A DNA stretch of 64,000 nucleotides from Blastococcus saxobsidens DD2 (GTDB taxonomy: Bacteria > Actinomycetota > Actinomycetes > Mycobacteriales > Geodermatophilaceae): positions 537,541 to 601,540 of the forward strand of contig NC_016943.1 of assembly GCF_000284015.1 (NCBI RefSeq), read 5' to 3'. Below the pieces are notes generated by a model. That model searched no databases and was not told the DNA's origin. It was given only the letters and a program-made list of their open reading frames with translations. Shown piece after piece: positions 40,757-50,440 of this stretch. Made by a program: the position numbers and the translations under genes. The stretch's first letter is position 1. Every line of letters begins with the position of its first letter.

Positions 40757-41656
40757 AACATCTCCGGTGGGGAGGCGGAACAGGCCGTCGGCGGTCTGCT
40801 CGACCAGGCCGTCGGTGAGCAGCGAGTCCAGGCATCGGCTGCGCTGCACCGCGTCGTCCCAGGTGGTCGCCAGCGCCGCTGCGGTCACCGGCGCGTCCGC
40901 CGCCCGCAGCACGTCCAGCAGCCGGCCACGGACCTGCCGGTCCGTGCCGGCGAACTGCTGCACCCGCCGCCGGGGTCCGTCGTGCGCCGGGTACCCGGCC
41001 AGCCGCCAGGCGCAGCGGTCGCGCACCGGGCAGGCCGCGCACCGCGGCGTCCCGGCGATGCAGACCAGGGCGCCCAGTTCCATGACCGCCACGGAGAAGC
41101 GCACCGCGCGGGCGTCGTCCTCGGGCGCGAGGGCGGCGATGTCGGCCAGGTCCGTGGCCCGGGCGTTGCCGGCCTCCGCGCGACCGTGCACGAGCCGCGC
41201 GACGACCCGACGGACGTTGGTGTCGACGACGGGCTGCCGCTGCCCGTACCCGAAGCACGCCACCGCCCGGGCGGTGTAGGCGCCGATACCGGGCAGCGCC
41301 TCGAGGGCGGCGACGTCGTCGGGCACCACGCCCCCGTGCCGTTCGGCGATCGCGGCGGCCGCCTCCCGCAGCCGCAGGGCGCGCCGCGGGTAGCCCAGCT
41401 TGCCCCAGGCGCGGATGACCTCGGCGGGCGGCGCAGCGGCCAGATCGGCCGGGGCCGGCCACCGGGCCATCCAGGAGCGCCACACGGGCTCCACGCGCGC
41501 CACGGGGGTCTGCTGGAGCATCACCTCGCTGACCAGGACCGCCCAGGGGTCCACCCCCGGCGTTCGCCACGGCAGGTCCCGGGCGGCGGTCGCGTACCAG
41601 TCGACGATGACTTCTCCGGCCGGAGGCGCCGCGGCGGCGCGGGAAGGACCGGTCAC
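40742..41656 (-). CDS. mutY: A/G-specific adenine glycosylase
   Basis: 304-aa base-excision repair enzyme removing adenine opposite 8-oxoguanine. SEVMLQQT at ~43-50 carries the catalytic Glu, the helix-hairpin-helix is LPGIGAYTA at 121-129, and the catalytic Asp is in VVDTNVRR. The [4Fe-4S] ligands are C199, C206, C209 and C215 (C-x6-C-x2-C-x5-C). The C-terminal NUDIX-like domain of E. coli MutY is mostly absent, replaced by a short winged-helix-like end, as in other actinobacteria. GTG start. Confidence 0.94.
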   Translation of the reverse strand: MTGPSRAAAAPPAGEVIVDWYATAARDLPWRTPGVDPWAVLVSEVMLQQTPVARVEPVWRSWMARWPAPADLAAAPPAEVIRAWGKLGYPRRALRLREAAAAIAERHGGVVPDDVAALEALPGIGAYTARAVACFGYGQRQPVVDTNVRRVVARLVHGRAEAGNARATDLADIAALAPEDDARAVRFSVAVMELGALVCIAGTPRCAACPVRDRCAWRLAGYPAHDGPRRRVQQFAGTDRQVRGRLLDVLRAADAPVTAAALATTWDDAVQRSRCLDSLLTDGLVEQTADGLFRLPTGDVDQVT

Positions 41657-41720
41657 GGGCAGCCAGTCTGCCGTGCCCTCGGTGCGGCGTGCCGACCGGA
41701 CCAGTCCGCCCCGGGCGCAC

Positions 41721-41726
41721 TAGCGT
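41721..41726 (+). promoter_or_regulatory. -10 box of leaderless secreted-protein gene
   Basis: TAGCGT seven bases before the GTG at 41734, in the 77-base divergent gap with mutY. There is no ribosome site. Confidence 0.5.
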
Positions 41727-41733
41727 TCCCGGC

Positions 41734-42420
41734 GTGTTGCACCCGGTCGGCCCGCTGCCCGCCGCCGTCTACTGGCGGCGACGGCTGACCGTGCTCGTCG
41801 TCCTCCTCCTCGTCCTCGGCGGGGTGTCCTGGCTGACGGTGAGCCTGGTCGCGGGGTCCGGAGCCGGTGCAGCGGCGGCGAGCGGCACGGCGGCGCCCGC
41901 CGAGGTGCCCGCGCTGGAGCGCGTGGTGCCCACGGTGTCCGAGCTCCGGACGCCGGCCACCGCGCCGGTCTCGGCCCCCGCTCCGGCGCCGGAGCCGGTC
42001 AGCGACCCGGCCCCGGCCGGACCCACCCCGGGCGGGCCGTGCACCGACGACATGCTGGGCCTGGAGGTGCGCACGCCCGGTCAGGTCGCCGTGGGCACCA
42101 AGCCGACGTTCGAACTGGTCGTGGTGAACACCGCCTCGGTGCCGTGCGTCCGGACGCTGGACAAGCAACTGCAGGAGCTGGTGATGGTGGATGCCGCCCG
42201 CACCCGCGTGTGGGGAAGCAACGACTGCTTCCCGGAGAGCAGCAGTGACCAGCGGATCCTCGCGCCCGGCGAGGCGGTGGTGTTCCTGATCGTCTGGGGC
42301 GGGCTGACCAGCGAGCCGACCTGCACGGCGCCGCGGGTGAATCCGGCGCCGGGGGAGTACGTCCTACGTGGCCGGCTCGACACCAAGGTCTCCGGCGACG
42401 CCCCGATCGTCCTCGGCTAG
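41734..42420 (+). CDS. Membrane-anchored secreted protein of unknown function
   Basis: 228 aa from GTG 41734 (M)LHPVGPLPAAVYWRRRL. One helix at ~17-39 anchors it with the C-terminus outside. A Pro/Ala-rich linker (~45-95) leads to a beta-sandwich-like domain with four Cys: GGPCTDDM, SVPCVRTL, GSNDCFPES and EPTCTAP. These could form two disulfides. LAPGEAVVFLIVWGG and PGEYVLRGRL resemble repeats of immunoglobulin-like folds. Proteins of this shape often stand next to mutY or disA in actinobacteria. I do not recognise a named family. An upstream ATG in frame lies before the promoter and was rejected. Confidence 0.7.
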   Translation: MLHPVGPLPAAVYWRRRLTVLVVLLLVLGGVSWLTVSLVAGSGAGAAAASGTAAPAEVPALERVVPTVSELRTPATAPVSAPAPAPEPVSDPAPAGPTPGGPCTDDMLGLEVRTPGQVAVGTKPTFELVVVNTASVPCVRTLDKQLQELVMVDAARTRVWGSNDCFPESSSDQRILAPGEAVVFLIVWGGLTSEPTCTAPRVNPAPGEYVLRGRLDTKVSGDAPIVLG

Positions 42421-42458
42421 GCGCGGGGCCGGCCACTCACGCCGGTGGAGCTGAGCGG

Positions 42459-42965
42459 CTACCTGCCGCGTCTTCGGGTCCGCTCCCGGGCGGGTGGATC
42501 CCCCTCGAGCCACTGTGTCATCGGGCGGAAGCCGTCGTCCGGTACCTGACGGAGGAGGACCACCGCGAGGGCGAAGAAGACCAGCACGGAGAAGGGCACG
42601 TACATGCCGGCGTCCGCGAGAAAGGCCGCCCTGCCTTCGATGTCCCCGCGGCGGAACGGCACGGCCCACAGGAAGAGCACCGCCGCCGCCAGGAGCCAGC
42701 ACATCGTCGGCACCAGCACCCGGCGACGCGTCCGCGCGGACAGCAGCAGCACGGTGGGAGCGGCGGCGACCGCTCCGCACATCGCGCCCACCGTCCCCTG
42801 CAGCACCCCGGGCCGGCCGGCCAGCAGCGGCCCCAGGACCGACCACGAGGCGTACGCCAGAACGATCCCCACGGCAATCGCAGCAGCCATGATCAGCAAG
42901 GTGGCCATGACTCGCCGGCCGTACCCAGGGCGGGGCTCCGCCCCTTCCCGCTCGCGAGGTCCCAC
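42459..42965 (-). CDS. Small membrane protein downstream of disA
   Basis: 168 aa from GTG 42965, three bases after the disA stop; an alternative ATG at 42908 would give 149 aa. Four hydrophobic segments are visible: LLIMAAAIAVGIVLAYASW, LQGTVGAMCGAVAAAPTVLLL, VPTMCWLLAAAVLFLWAV and VPFSVLVFFALAVVLLRQV. It has a short Arg-rich tail. No family is recognised. Because it follows disA closely, it may be co-transcribed; a link to cyclic-di-AMP is only positional. Confidence 0.65.
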   Translation of the reverse strand: MGPREREGAEPRPGYGRRVMATLLIMAAAIAVGIVLAYASWSVLGPLLAGRPGVLQGTVGAMCGAVAAAPTVLLLSARTRRRVLVPTMCWLLAAAVLFLWAVPFRRGDIEGRAAFLADAGMYVPFSVLVFFALAVVLLRQVPDDGFRPMTQWLEGDPPARERTRRRGR

Positions 42966-42968
42966 GGG

Positions 42969-44054
42969 TCAGCTGTAGCGGTCGAGGATCGAGGTCTCGG
43001 CCAGCCGGGAGAGCCCCTCGCGGATGCCGCGGGCTCGGGCTTCGCCGACGCCCTCGACCGCCAGCAGGTCCTCGATGGTGGCCGCCAGGAGCTTCTGCAG
43101 CCCGCCGAAGTGGTCGACGAGCCGGTCGATGATTCCGGCCGGCAGCCGGGGGACCCGCGCCAGCAGGCGGTACCCGCGCGGGCTGACGGGGGAGTCCAGG
43201 GCGTCGGGGGAGGTGGGGAGCCCGTAGCAGCGCGCCACGGCCGACAGGTCGAGCAGTTCGGTGGCCGTCAGCGCCCGCAGGTCGGTGAGCACCTGGTCGA
43301 TGGTGCGCGGCCGGCGGCCGGTCGGCGGGAGGTAGTCGCGCACGAGGAGGCCGCGGTCCTCCTCGACGCCGGCGAGCATCTCGTCCAGCTGGAGGGCCAG
43401 GAGCCGCCCGTCGGTGCCGAGTTCGACGACGAATCCCTCGATCTCGTCGGCGATGCGCCGGACCATCTCCAGCCGCTGGCTGACGCTCATCGCGTCGCGC
43501 ACGGTGACCAGGTCCTCGATCTCCAGCGCCGAGAGCGTGCTGGCGACCTCGTCGAGGCGCAGCTTGTACCGCTCGAGCGCCGCCAGGGCCTGGTTGGCGC
43601 GGGCGAGGATCGTGGTGGGGTGCTCGAGGGTGTACCGGCGTCCGGCGACGTACACGCTGATGATGTGCATCGACTGGCTCACCGAGATCACCGGGAAGCC
43701 GGTCTGGACGGCGACCCGCTCCGCGGTCCGGTGCCGGGTGCCCGACTCCTCGGTGGGCACCGTCGGGTCGGGCATGAGGTGGACGCCGGCCCGCACGATC
43801 CGCGTGCCGTCGTAGGAGACGATCACCGCGCCGTCCATCTTCGCGAGTTCGCGGAGGCGGGTGGCCGAGAGCGCCACGTCGAGGGCGAACCCGCCGGTGC
43901 ACAGGGACTCGACCACCCGGTCGTACCCGAGGACGATCAGCGCGCCGGTGCGACCCGCCAGGATGCGCTCCAGGCCGTCGCGCAGTGCCGTCCCGGGAGC
44001 GATGCGACCGAGGAGTTCGCGCAGCGCGACCTCGGGGTCCACGGCGGCGGGCAC
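42969..44054 (-). CDS. disA: DNA integrity scanning diadenylate cyclase DisA
   Basis: 361-aa enzyme making cyclic di-AMP from two ATP while scanning DNA. The DAC domain has the DGA motif at 74-76 and RHR at 108-110. A long helical spine follows, then a RuvA-like helix-hairpin-helix domain at the C-terminus ([22 protein letters not shown]) that binds branched DNA. GTG 44054 has GTCAGGAGC upstream, and TAGACT on the minus strand near 44091 is a candidate -10. radA lies 116 bases upstream on the same strand, the usual pairing; RadA and DisA are functionally linked in Bacillus. Confidence 0.95.
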   Translation of the reverse strand: MPAAVDPEVALRELLGRIAPGTALRDGLERILAGRTGALIVLGYDRVVESLCTGGFALDVALSATRLRELAKMDGAVIVSYDGTRIVRAGVHLMPDPTVPTEESGTRHRTAERVAVQTGFPVISVSQSMHIISVYVAGRRYTLEHPTTILARANQALAALERYKLRLDEVASTLSALEIEDLVTVRDAMSVSQRLEMVRRIADEIEGFVVELGTDGRLLALQLDEMLAGVEEDRGLLVRDYLPPTGRRPRTIDQVLTDLRALTATELLDLSAVARCYGLPTSPDALDSPVSPRGYRLLARVPRLPAGIIDRLVDHFGGLQKLLAATIEDLLAVEGVGEARARGIREGLSRLAETSILDRYS

Positions 44055-44170
44055 GAGCGCTCCTGACGGTCGAGTGGTACGGCGGTTGAGTCTACGTGCC
44101 CGGGGGGTGGCCCGGGCGCGCTCGGGTACAGGCGGCCGGTGGCGCGGCTATGATACGAGACCTTACGGGC

Positions 44171-45562
44171 TCAGAAGAGGCGGTGGAAGGCCGCGCCCAG
44201 ATCAGGCACCTCGATCAACCGCATTCCGGGGGGTGCGGATCCGGCATCCGGCGGGACCAGTGCGGAGCGGTAGCCCTGGCGGGCGGCCTCGGCCAGCCGG
44301 CGCCCGGCGCCCCCCACCCGGCGGATCTCGCCGGAGAGCCCCACCTCGCCGAAGGCGACCATCCCGGCCGGCAGCGGGGTGTCCTTGGCCGCCGACGCGA
44401 TCGCCAGCGCGAGGGCCAGGTCGGCTGCGGGCTCGGCGATCCGGACGCCGCCGACCGAGGCGGCGTACACGTCGGCGTCGGCCAGCTTGACGCGGCCCCG
44501 CCGCTCCACCACGGCGTTGACCATGGCGACGCGCTGCGAGTCCAGCCCGCTCACCGCCCGCCGGGGCGAGCCACCGCCGCCGGTGCTCGCGACGAGGGCC
44601 TGCACCTCGGCCAGCAGCGGCCGGCTGCCCTCCAGGGTGACGGTGATGCAGCTGCCGGGCACCGGATCGGCGCGGCGGGAGACGAACAGCGCCGACGGGT
44701 CGGGGACGCCGACCACCCCGCTGTCGCCGATCTCGAAGCAGCCGATCTCGTCGGCCGGACCGAAGCGGTTCTTGGTGGCGCGGACCATGCGCAGGGTGGA
44801 GTGCCGTTCGCCGTCGAAGGAGATCACCACGTCGACCAGGTGCTCGAGGGTGCGCGGGCCGGCGATGGCGCCGTCCTTGGTGACGTGGCCGACCAGGATG
44901 GTGGTCATGCCGCGGGTCTTGGCCACCCCGGTCAGCGCGGACGCCACGGCGCGTACCTGGGTGGAACCGCCGTCGGTGCCCTCGACGGCCGGTGAGCGGA
45001 CGGTCTGCACGCTGTCCAGGACCAGCAGCGAGGGGTTCACCGCCTCGACGTGGGCGAGCACCGCGGACAGCTCCGTCTCGGCGGCGAGGTAGAGCTGGTC
45101 GTGCAGTGCACCGATCCGCTCGGCGCGCAGCCGAACCTGGCCGGCGGACTCCTCGCCGGACACCACCAGCGCCGGGCCGTTCGACGCCGCGACCCGCTGC
45201 GCGACCTCCAGCAGCAGGGTGGACTTGCCGATACCTGGCTCACCGGCGACGAGCAGCACCGCACCCGGCACCAGCCCCCCGCCGAGCACGCGGTCGAACT
45301 CCGGGATGCCGGTGGGTACCGCGCGGGCCCCCGCGAGTTCGACCTGCGCGATGGGGCGGGCGGGCGCGCTCACCTGACCGGCCGAGACCGCCCGCAGACC
45401 GGTCGCCGGGGCGCCGTTCTCCCGGAGTGTGCCCCAGGCCTGGCACTCGGGGCAGCGGCCGACCCACTTCGCGGAGGCGTAGCCGCACTCGGTGCAGCGG
45501 TGGGCGGGGCGAGCGGACTTCACTCCGGGGGACGGCACGTCGAGGACGCTATCCGCCGGCAC
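44171..45562 (-). CDS. radA: DNA repair protein RadA (Sms)
   Basis: 463-aa RecA-like branch-migration helicase. An N-terminal zinc finger has C23, C26, C37 and C40; Walker A GEPGIGKST is at 107-115; the RadA-specific KNRFG motif is at 264-268. The C-terminal Lon-protease-like domain (VNAVVERRGRVKLADADVYAASVGGVRI ... FGEVGLSGEIR) lacks the protease Ser-Lys pair, as expected. The start gives an N-terminal extension of ~20 residues before the zinc finger. It forms a radA-disA repair cluster. Confidence 0.95.
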   Translation of the reverse strand: MPADSVLDVPSPGVKSARPAHRCTECGYASAKWVGRCPECQAWGTLRENGAPATGLRAVSAGQVSAPARPIAQVELAGARAVPTGIPEFDRVLGGGLVPGAVLLVAGEPGIGKSTLLLEVAQRVAASNGPALVVSGEESAGQVRLRAERIGALHDQLYLAAETELSAVLAHVEAVNPSLLVLDSVQTVRSPAVEGTDGGSTQVRAVASALTGVAKTRGMTTILVGHVTKDGAIAGPRTLEHLVDVVISFDGERHSTLRMVRATKNRFGPADEIGCFEIGDSGVVGVPDPSALFVSRRADPVPGSCITVTLEGSRPLLAEVQALVASTGGGGSPRRAVSGLDSQRVAMVNAVVERRGRVKLADADVYAASVGGVRIAEPAADLALALAIASAAKDTPLPAGMVAFGEVGLSGEIRRVGGAGRRLAEAARQGYRSALVPPDAGSAPPGMRLIEVPDLGAAFHRLF

Positions 45563-45614
45563 CGACAGTTCCGGGGAACGGGCGCCGGCCGGTAGCGCCG
45601 GTCAGCAGCCCAGG

Positions 45615-46187
45615 TCAGCCGTGGGCCTCGCCGGCGGCCTCTTCCTCGTGGTGGAAGTCGAAGGCCTCGCCGCGCTCGAGCACGTCCTCGGGGGTGGCCA
45701 CCACGGCCGGCACCGTCACCTCGCCGGCGTTGGCGAAGGTGAGCTGCAGTTCGACGGCTTCGCCGGTCGTGAGCTCCTCGTCGAGGTCGGTGAGGGTGAT
45801 CGTGGGTCCGTCCTCGGCGCCGACGAACACCGTCGACCCGGCCGGGATCTCCAGGTCCTCGGACCCGGACCCGGTGTCGGAGCCCGAGGTCTCGACGACC
45901 GCCCCGCCGAAACCCTGGCCGGAGATGCCGGTCAGGGTGTCGTCCTCGGTGCCGGGGTTCGCGATGGCCAGCCGCACCGTGGCGTCCTCACCGGCCTCGT
46001 AGAGGCCCTCCTCGGGATAGGCCAGGGTGATCGCGCGCAGGTTCAGGTCACCGACCTCCGCCATCGCGCCCCGCTGGTCGCGCAGCTGCGTGGCGGTCTG
46101 CGTGACCTGTCCCGCGCTGCACGCGGCGAGCGCGACGGGAGAGAAGAGCAGAACGCCCATGGTGGCGGCGCGCAGAGCGCGGTTCAC
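45615..46187 (-). CDS. Secreted lipoprotein of unknown function
   Basis: 190-aa lipoprotein. MNRALRAATMGVLLFSPVALAAC is a classic signal with lipobox Cys23. The mature part begins with a predicted helix (GQVTQTATQLRDQRG), then a beta-sandwich-like region (AITLAYPEEGLYEAGEDATVRLAIANPG ... PTITLTDLDEE). It ends in an acidic, His-containing tail (FDFHHEEEAAGEAHG) that could bind metal. The domain has the look of PCuAC-type copper chaperones but their Met/His motif is not seen, so that name is not used. TGGAGG lies upstream of the GTG start. Confidence 0.75.
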   Translation of the reverse strand: MNRALRAATMGVLLFSPVALAACSAGQVTQTATQLRDQRGAMAEVGDLNLRAITLAYPEEGLYEAGEDATVRLAIANPGTEDDTLTGISGQGFGGAVVETSGSDTGSGSEDLEIPAGSTVFVGAEDGPTITLTDLDEELTTGEAVELQLTFANAGEVTVPAVVATPEDVLERGEAFDFHHEEEAAGEAHG

Positions 46188-46349
46188 AGCCGTCGACCTC
46201 CAGCAGGACCGTGCCGGCCACCGGGGGTCGGTGGCACCGAGACCCCCGGAGCCTAACGGTCGCTCCAGCGCGCCGCCCGCAGGGAGCGGTGCCGGCCGCG
46301 CGTCCCTCCCGCCGGGGTTCGCGATGCGCTCCCGGCGACCGGCGCGCGC

Positions 46350-47207
46350 TCAGGTGAGCGCGGCGCCGCCGGCCACCAGCAGGACGACGTCGAGCACGGT
46401 CAGCAGCATCACGGCGGGGAAGGCGAGCCGCCGGAAGCGGGGTGTGCCCGAGAGGGCGGCCACGGCGGCCGCCGGGGCCGCGAGCGCGAGGGCGATCCAC
46501 CCGGAGGCGGTGGGGTCGCCGGCCGGGCCGAGCACCAGCACGAGGGACGCCGCGGCGAGCAGCAGCGCGCCGGCCACCGCCGACATCCGGGCGCCCAGCC
46601 GGTGGGGGAGGCCGCGGACGCCGGTGGCCAGGTCGTCCTCCAGGTCGGGGGCGACGTTGGCCAGGTGCGCGGCCGCCCCCAGGGCGGCGCCGGCGGTGAT
46701 CAGCCACCACGGGGCGGCGGCGTCACCCGGCGCGGCGGCGACCACGCCGGCGGGGAGGGCGCCGAACCCGACGACGTACCCCGCGCCGGACCACACCGTG
46801 CGCTTGAGGCCGGCGTTGTAGGCCCAGCCGCTGGCGACGAGGAGCAGCAGCAGCAGGCCGGGGACCAGGCCGAGGAGCAAGGAGAGGACGACGGCCGCGC
46901 CCGCCGCCAGGAGGGCCGCCCGGCGCAGCCTGGCCGGCGTCACCGCCCCCTGCACCACCGGCTTGTCCGGCCGTGCCACGGCGCGGTCGCGGTCGGCGTC
47001 CAGCCAGTCGTTGCTCCACCCGATGGACGCCTGACCTGCGAGGACGGCGACGCAGAGCAGGGCTGCCCGGCCGGCCGGGAGGCCGGCGGAGATGGCCAGG
47101 AGGGTGGCGACGGCGGTGACCGCGACCGCCGGGCCGGGGTGCGTGGCGAGGGCCAGCGCGCGGGCGGCCGCCAGCAGCCGGAAGGCTCCCGCAGGCACAT
47201 CAATCAC
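46350..47207 (-). CDS. UbiA-family prenyltransferase
   Basis: 285-aa polytopic membrane prenyltransferase with eight or nine helices. The first Asp-rich motif is NDWLDADRDRAVARPDKP, and the second is APDLEDDLATGVRGLPHRLG; both bind Mg-prenyl diphosphate. Members make quinones, hemes or archaeal-type lipids; the substrate cannot be told. It resembles the UbiA proteins beside carD in related actinobacteria. GTG at 47207 is a weak start; a second GTG at 47198 is possible. Divergent from carD across 121 bases. Confidence 0.85.
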   Translation of the reverse strand: MIDVPAGAFRLLAAARALALATHPGPAVAVTAVATLLAISAGLPAGRAALLCVAVLAGQASIGWSNDWLDADRDRAVARPDKPVVQGAVTPARLRRAALLAAGAAVVLSLLLGLVPGLLLLLLVASGWAYNAGLKRTVWSGAGYVVGFGALPAGVVAAAPGDAAAPWWLITAGAALGAAAHLANVAPDLEDDLATGVRGLPHRLGARMSAVAGALLLAAASLVLVLGPAGDPTASGWIALALAAPAAAVAALSGTPRFRRLAFPAVMLLTVLDVVLLVAGGAALT

Positions 47208-47328
47208 GCTCTGTCAACCCCTCCGGGTCCATCGATCAGGGCTCTGACCTGCAGATTTACTGCTCGGGTCGGATCCGTTGGTCAGTCTGCCGTGCTAACC
47301 TGGGGATAGCGAAAGGGGTCACATCCAC

Positions 47329-47811
47329 ATGGGCTTCACTGTCGGCGAGACCGTCGTTTACCCGCACCACGGTGCCGCGCTCATCGAGGCGATCGAGAAG
47401 CGGACGATCAAGGGCGTAGAGAAGGCCTACCTCGTGCTGAAGGTCGCCCAGGGCGACCTCACCGTGCGCGTGCCGGCCGACAATGCAGAGATCGTCGGCG
47501 TCCGTGACGTCGTCGGTCAGGAGGGCCTGGACAAGGTCTTCGAGGTGCTGCGCGCTCCCCACACCGAGGAGCCGACCAACTGGTCGCGCCGCTACAAGGC
47601 GAACCTCGAGAAGCTGGCCTCCGGTGACGTGAACAAGGTCGCCGAGGTCGTGCGTGATCTGTGGCGTCGCGACAAGGACCGCGGGCTCTCCGCCGGCGAG
47701 AAGCGCATGCTCTCCAAGGCCCGGCAGATCCTGGTCAGCGAGCTCGCGCTCGCCGAGGGCACCAACGAGGACAAGGCCGAGATCCTGCTCGACGAGGTCC
47801 TCGCCAGCTGA
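47329..47811 (+). CDS. carD: CarD RNA polymerase-binding transcription regulator
   Basis: 160-aa essential regulator that stabilises open promoter complexes, notably at rRNA promoters. The N-terminal Tudor-like RNAP-interaction domain [25 protein letters not shown] binds the beta subunit. The C-terminal helical domain contains [13 protein letters not shown]; Trp85 is the residue that wedges into the promoter minor groove. The promoter may be TAACCT at 47296-47301; GAAAGGGG at 47311-47318 is the ribosome site. ispD follows 34 bases on. Confidence 0.96.
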   Translation: MGFTVGETVVYPHHGAALIEAIEKRTIKGVEKAYLVLKVAQGDLTVRVPADNAEIVGVRDVVGQEGLDKVFEVLRAPHTEEPTNWSRRYKANLEKLASGDVNKVAEVVRDLWRRDKDRGLSAGEKRMLSKARQILVSELALAEGTNEDKAEILLDEVLAS

Positions 47812-47845
47812 GCTGCACCTTCTCAGGACGAACCGAACCGCTCCC

Positions 47846-48505
47846 GTGCACGCTGTCGCGATCATCGCAGCGGCCGGGAGCGGTTCGCGTCTGGGGGCCG
47901 ACCGCCCGAAGGCGCTGGTCCCGCTCGCCGGGCGGCCTCTGGTCAGCTGGGCGGTCGAGGGTCTGCTCGCCGGGGGCGTGGCGGACGTCGTCGTGACCGT
48001 GCCGGCCGCTGACCGCGCCGCCTTCGCCGCGGTGCTGCCCGCGGAGGTGCGCCTCGTCGACGGCGGGGCCAGCCGCACCGCCTCCGTCCGCGCGGGGCTG
48101 GCCGCGGCCGGGGACGCCGACGTCGTCCTGGTGCACGACGCCGCCCGGCCGCTCACCCCGCCCGACGTCGTCGCCCGGGTGGTGGCGGCGCTGGCCGCCG
48201 GCGCACCCGCCGTCGTCCCGGTCCTGCCCGTCGTGGACACCACCGTGGTGGTCGGCGATCACGGTGTGGTCACCGGGTCGCTGCCTCGCGCGGCCCTGCG
48301 CCGGGTGCAGACGCCGCAGGGCTTCGACCGGGCCACCCTGGTCGCCGCCTACGCGGCGCTCCCCGACGGCACCGAACTCACCGACGACGCCGCTGTCGTG
48401 CGCGCCGCCGGCGTCGCGGTGCACACCGTCCCCGGCGACGAGCGCGCCGCCAAGATCACCATCCCCCACGACCTGGTGCTGGCCGAGGCGCAGGTGCGCC
48501 GGTGA
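47846..48505 (+). CDS. ispD: 2-C-methyl-D-erythritol 4-phosphate cytidylyltransferase
   Basis: 219-aa MEP-pathway enzyme making CDP-methylerythritol from MEP and CTP. The nucleotide-binding loop [17 protein letters not shown] is near the N-terminus, [10 protein letters not shown] is conserved, and [14 protein letters not shown] and TDDAAVV complete the site. GTG 47846 is taken. It overlaps ispF (GTGA), a pairing that in other bacteria is sometimes a single fused IspDF. The product goes on to IspE, which is not in the window. Confidence 0.94.
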   Translation: MHAVAIIAAAGSGSRLGADRPKALVPLAGRPLVSWAVEGLLAGGVADVVVTVPAADRAAFAAVLPAEVRLVDGGASRTASVRAGLAAAGDADVVLVHDAARPLTPPDVVARVVAALAAGAPAVVPVLPVVDTTVVVGDHGVVTGSLPRAALRRVQTPQGFDRATLVAAYAALPDGTELTDDAAVVRAAGVAVHTVPGDERAAKITIPHDLVLAEAQVRR

Positions 48506-49026
48506 CGGCCGCCAGCCTGCGGGTCGGCATCGGCACCGACGTCCACCCGATCGAGCCGGGGAAGCCGTGCCGGCTGGCCGGCCTGGAGTGGCCCGGGGTC
48601 GACGGCTGCGCCGGTCACTCCGACGGCGACATCGTCGCCCACGCGCTGACCGACGCGGTGCTGTCGGCCGCCGGTCTCGGCGACATCGGCGGCCTGCTCG
48701 GCACCGACGACCCGCGCTGGGCCGGCGTGACGGGGCCGGCGGTGCTGGAGCACGTCCGGGAGGTGCTGGCCCGCGGGGGCTGGCAGGTGGGCAACGCCTC
48801 GGTCCAGCTGATCGCGACCACGCCGAAGCTCGGCCCCCGGCGGGCGGAGGCCGAGGCCGTGCTCTCCGCCGCGCTCGGCGCCCCGGTCAGCGTGACCGCC
48901 ACCACCACCGACGGCCTCGGGCTCACCGGCCGGGGCGAGGGACGTGCCGCGGTGGCCACCGCCCTGGTGGTCCGGACGGGGGAGACGGCAGCGGAGCCCC
49001 CGCGGTCGGCGAGCCCCGCTCCGTAG
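48502..49026 (+). CDS. ispF: 2-C-methyl-D-erythritol 2,4-cyclodiphosphate synthase
   Basis: 174-aa trimeric enzyme of the MEP pathway. Metal ligands are in GIGTDVHPI (Asp13, His15) and [17 protein letters not shown], with [32 protein letters not shown] and [14 protein letters not shown] completing the active site. The C-terminal ~15 residues are Ala/Pro-rich and probably disordered. Its TAG stop is part of the likely -10 box for cysS. Confidence 0.95.
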   Translation: MTAASLRVGIGTDVHPIEPGKPCRLAGLEWPGVDGCAGHSDGDIVAHALTDAVLSAAGLGDIGGLLGTDDPRWAGVTGPAVLEHVREVLARGGWQVGNASVQLIATTPKLGPRRAEAEAVLSAALGAPVSVTATTTDGLGLTGRGEGRAAVATALVVRTGETAAEPPRSASPAP

Positions 49027-49029
49027 ACT
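49024..49029 (+). promoter_or_regulatory. -10 box of cysS, overlapping ispF stop codon
   Basis: TAGACT begins with the ispF stop codon and lies seven bases before the cysS GTG at 49037. Same arrangement as coaX-lysS. No ribosome site. Confidence 0.55.
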
Positions 49030-49036
49030 CCGCGCA

Positions 49037-50440
49037 GTGAGCCTCCGCCTCTACGACACCGCGGCCCGTGCGGTCCGGGACTTCGTGCCCCTGCGTCCGG
49101 GAAAGGCGTCGGTCTACGTCTGCGGGCTCACCGTCCAGGGCCCGCCGCACGTGGGGCACGTGCGCGCCGCGCTCGCCTTCGACGTCCTGCGCCGGTGGCT
49201 GACCGCGCAGGGGCTCGACGTCACCTACGTCCGCAACATCACCGACATCGACGACAAGATCCTGGCGAAGGCCGAGGCCAACGGCGTCCCCTGGTGGGCG
49301 TGGGCGTACGACAACGAGCGGGCCTGCACCCGGGCGTACGACATCCTCGGCGTGCTCCCGCCCACGTACGAGCCGCGGGCCACCGGGCACGTTCCCGACA
49401 TGGTCGAGCTGATGGACCGGCTGATCCGGCGGGGCCACGCCTACGCCGTCGACGGCGACGTCTACTTCGACGTCCGGTCGTTCCCCGAGTACGGGGCGCT
49501 GACCGGCCAGAAGCTCGGCGACCTCCAGCCGGCGGCCGACACCGAGACCGACGACCGCAAGCGGGACCCGCGCGACTTCGCGCTGTGGAAGGCCGCCAAG
49601 CCGGGGGAGCCGGAGACCGCCTCGTGGCCCACGCCGTGGGGCCGCGGCCGCCCCGGCTGGCACCTCGAGTGCTCGGCGATGGCCGAGCGCTACCTCGGTC
49701 CCGAGTTCGACATCCACGGCGGTGGCCTGGACCTGCGGTTCCCGCACCACGAGAACGAGCAGGCGCAGTCGCGGGCCGCCGGTGACGGGTTCGCCCAGTA
49801 CTGGCTGCACAACGGCTGGGTCACCCTCGGCGGCGAGAAGATGAGCAAGTCGCTGGGCAACACCGCGCTGGTCGACGAGGTGGTCACGCGGGTCCGGCCG
49901 GTGGAGCTGCGCTACTACCTGGTCGCCCCGCACTACCGCTCGACGATCGAGTTCACCGATGCGGCGCTGGAGGAGGCCGGCTCGGCCTACCGGCGGATCG
50001 AGTCCTTCGTGAAGCGCGCGGCGGAGCGGGTCGGGGCGGGCGCCGGTGCCCCGGTCTTCTGCGCCGACTTCAGCAGCGCCCTCGACGACGACCTCGCGAC
50101 GCCGGCGGCCATCGCGGCCGTCCACGAGACCGTCCGGGAAGGGAACACGGCGCTCGCCGACGGGAACGACGCCGCGGTCGCCGGCACGCTGGGCTCGGTG
50201 CGCGCGATGCTCGGCGTGCTCGGCCTCGACCCGATGGACCCGCAGTGGGCCACCAGCGGCGGCGACGAGAAGCTCGGCCGGGCGGCCGACGGCCTCGTGG
50301 CGCTGGTCCTCGAGCAGCGCCAGGCCGCCCGGGCCCGCAAGGACTTCGCGGCCGCGGATGCGATCCGCGACCAGCTCGCCAACCTCGGCGTCTCCGTCGA
50401 GGACACCCCCCAGGGACCCCGATGGGAGCTGACCTCCTGA
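49037..50440 (+). CDS. cysS: Cysteinyl-tRNA synthetase
   Basis: 467-aa class I synthetase. Zinc ligand Cys29 sits in [15 protein letters not shown] with the HIGH-type HVGH at 38-41; [10 protein letters not shown] and [15 protein letters not shown] carry the other zinc ligands; KMSKS is at 268-272. The specific GG(G)LDLxFPHHENE distinguishes it from MshC, the mycothiol ligase that otherwise resembles CysRS. GTG 49037, probably leaderless. The stop overlaps the rlmB start (TGATG). Confidence 0.95.
   Translation: MSLRLYDTAARAVRDFVPLRPGKASVYVCGLTVQGPPHVGHVRAALAFDVLRRWLTAQGLDVTYVRNITDIDDKILAKAEANGVPWWAWAYDNERACTRAYDILGVLPPTYEPRATGHVPDMVELMDRLIRRGHAYAVDGDVYFDVRSFPEYGALTGQKLGDLQPAADTETDDRKRDPRDFALWKAAKPGEPETASWPTPWGRGRPGWHLECSAMAERYLGPEFDIHGGGLDLRFPHHENEQAQSRAAGDGFAQYWLHNGWVTLGGEKMSKSLGNTALVDEVVTRVRPVELRYYLVAPHYRSTIEFTDAALEEAGSAYRRIESFVKRAAERVGAGAGAPVFCADFSSALDDDLATPAAIAAVHETVREGNTALADGNDAAVAGTLGSVRAMLGVLGLDPMDPQWATSGGDEKLGRAADGLVALVLEQRQAARARKDFAAADAIRDQLANLGVSVEDTPQGPRWELTS

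Noticed and set aside
45615-46187. PCuAC copper chaperone
   Set aside because: Beta-sandwich-like and secreted, but the H-(M)x10MxxH-x21-HxM pattern is not visible.
42969-47207. A c-di-AMP (ydaO-type) riboswitch near disA
   Set aside because: No leader long enough with recognisable ydaO motifs.
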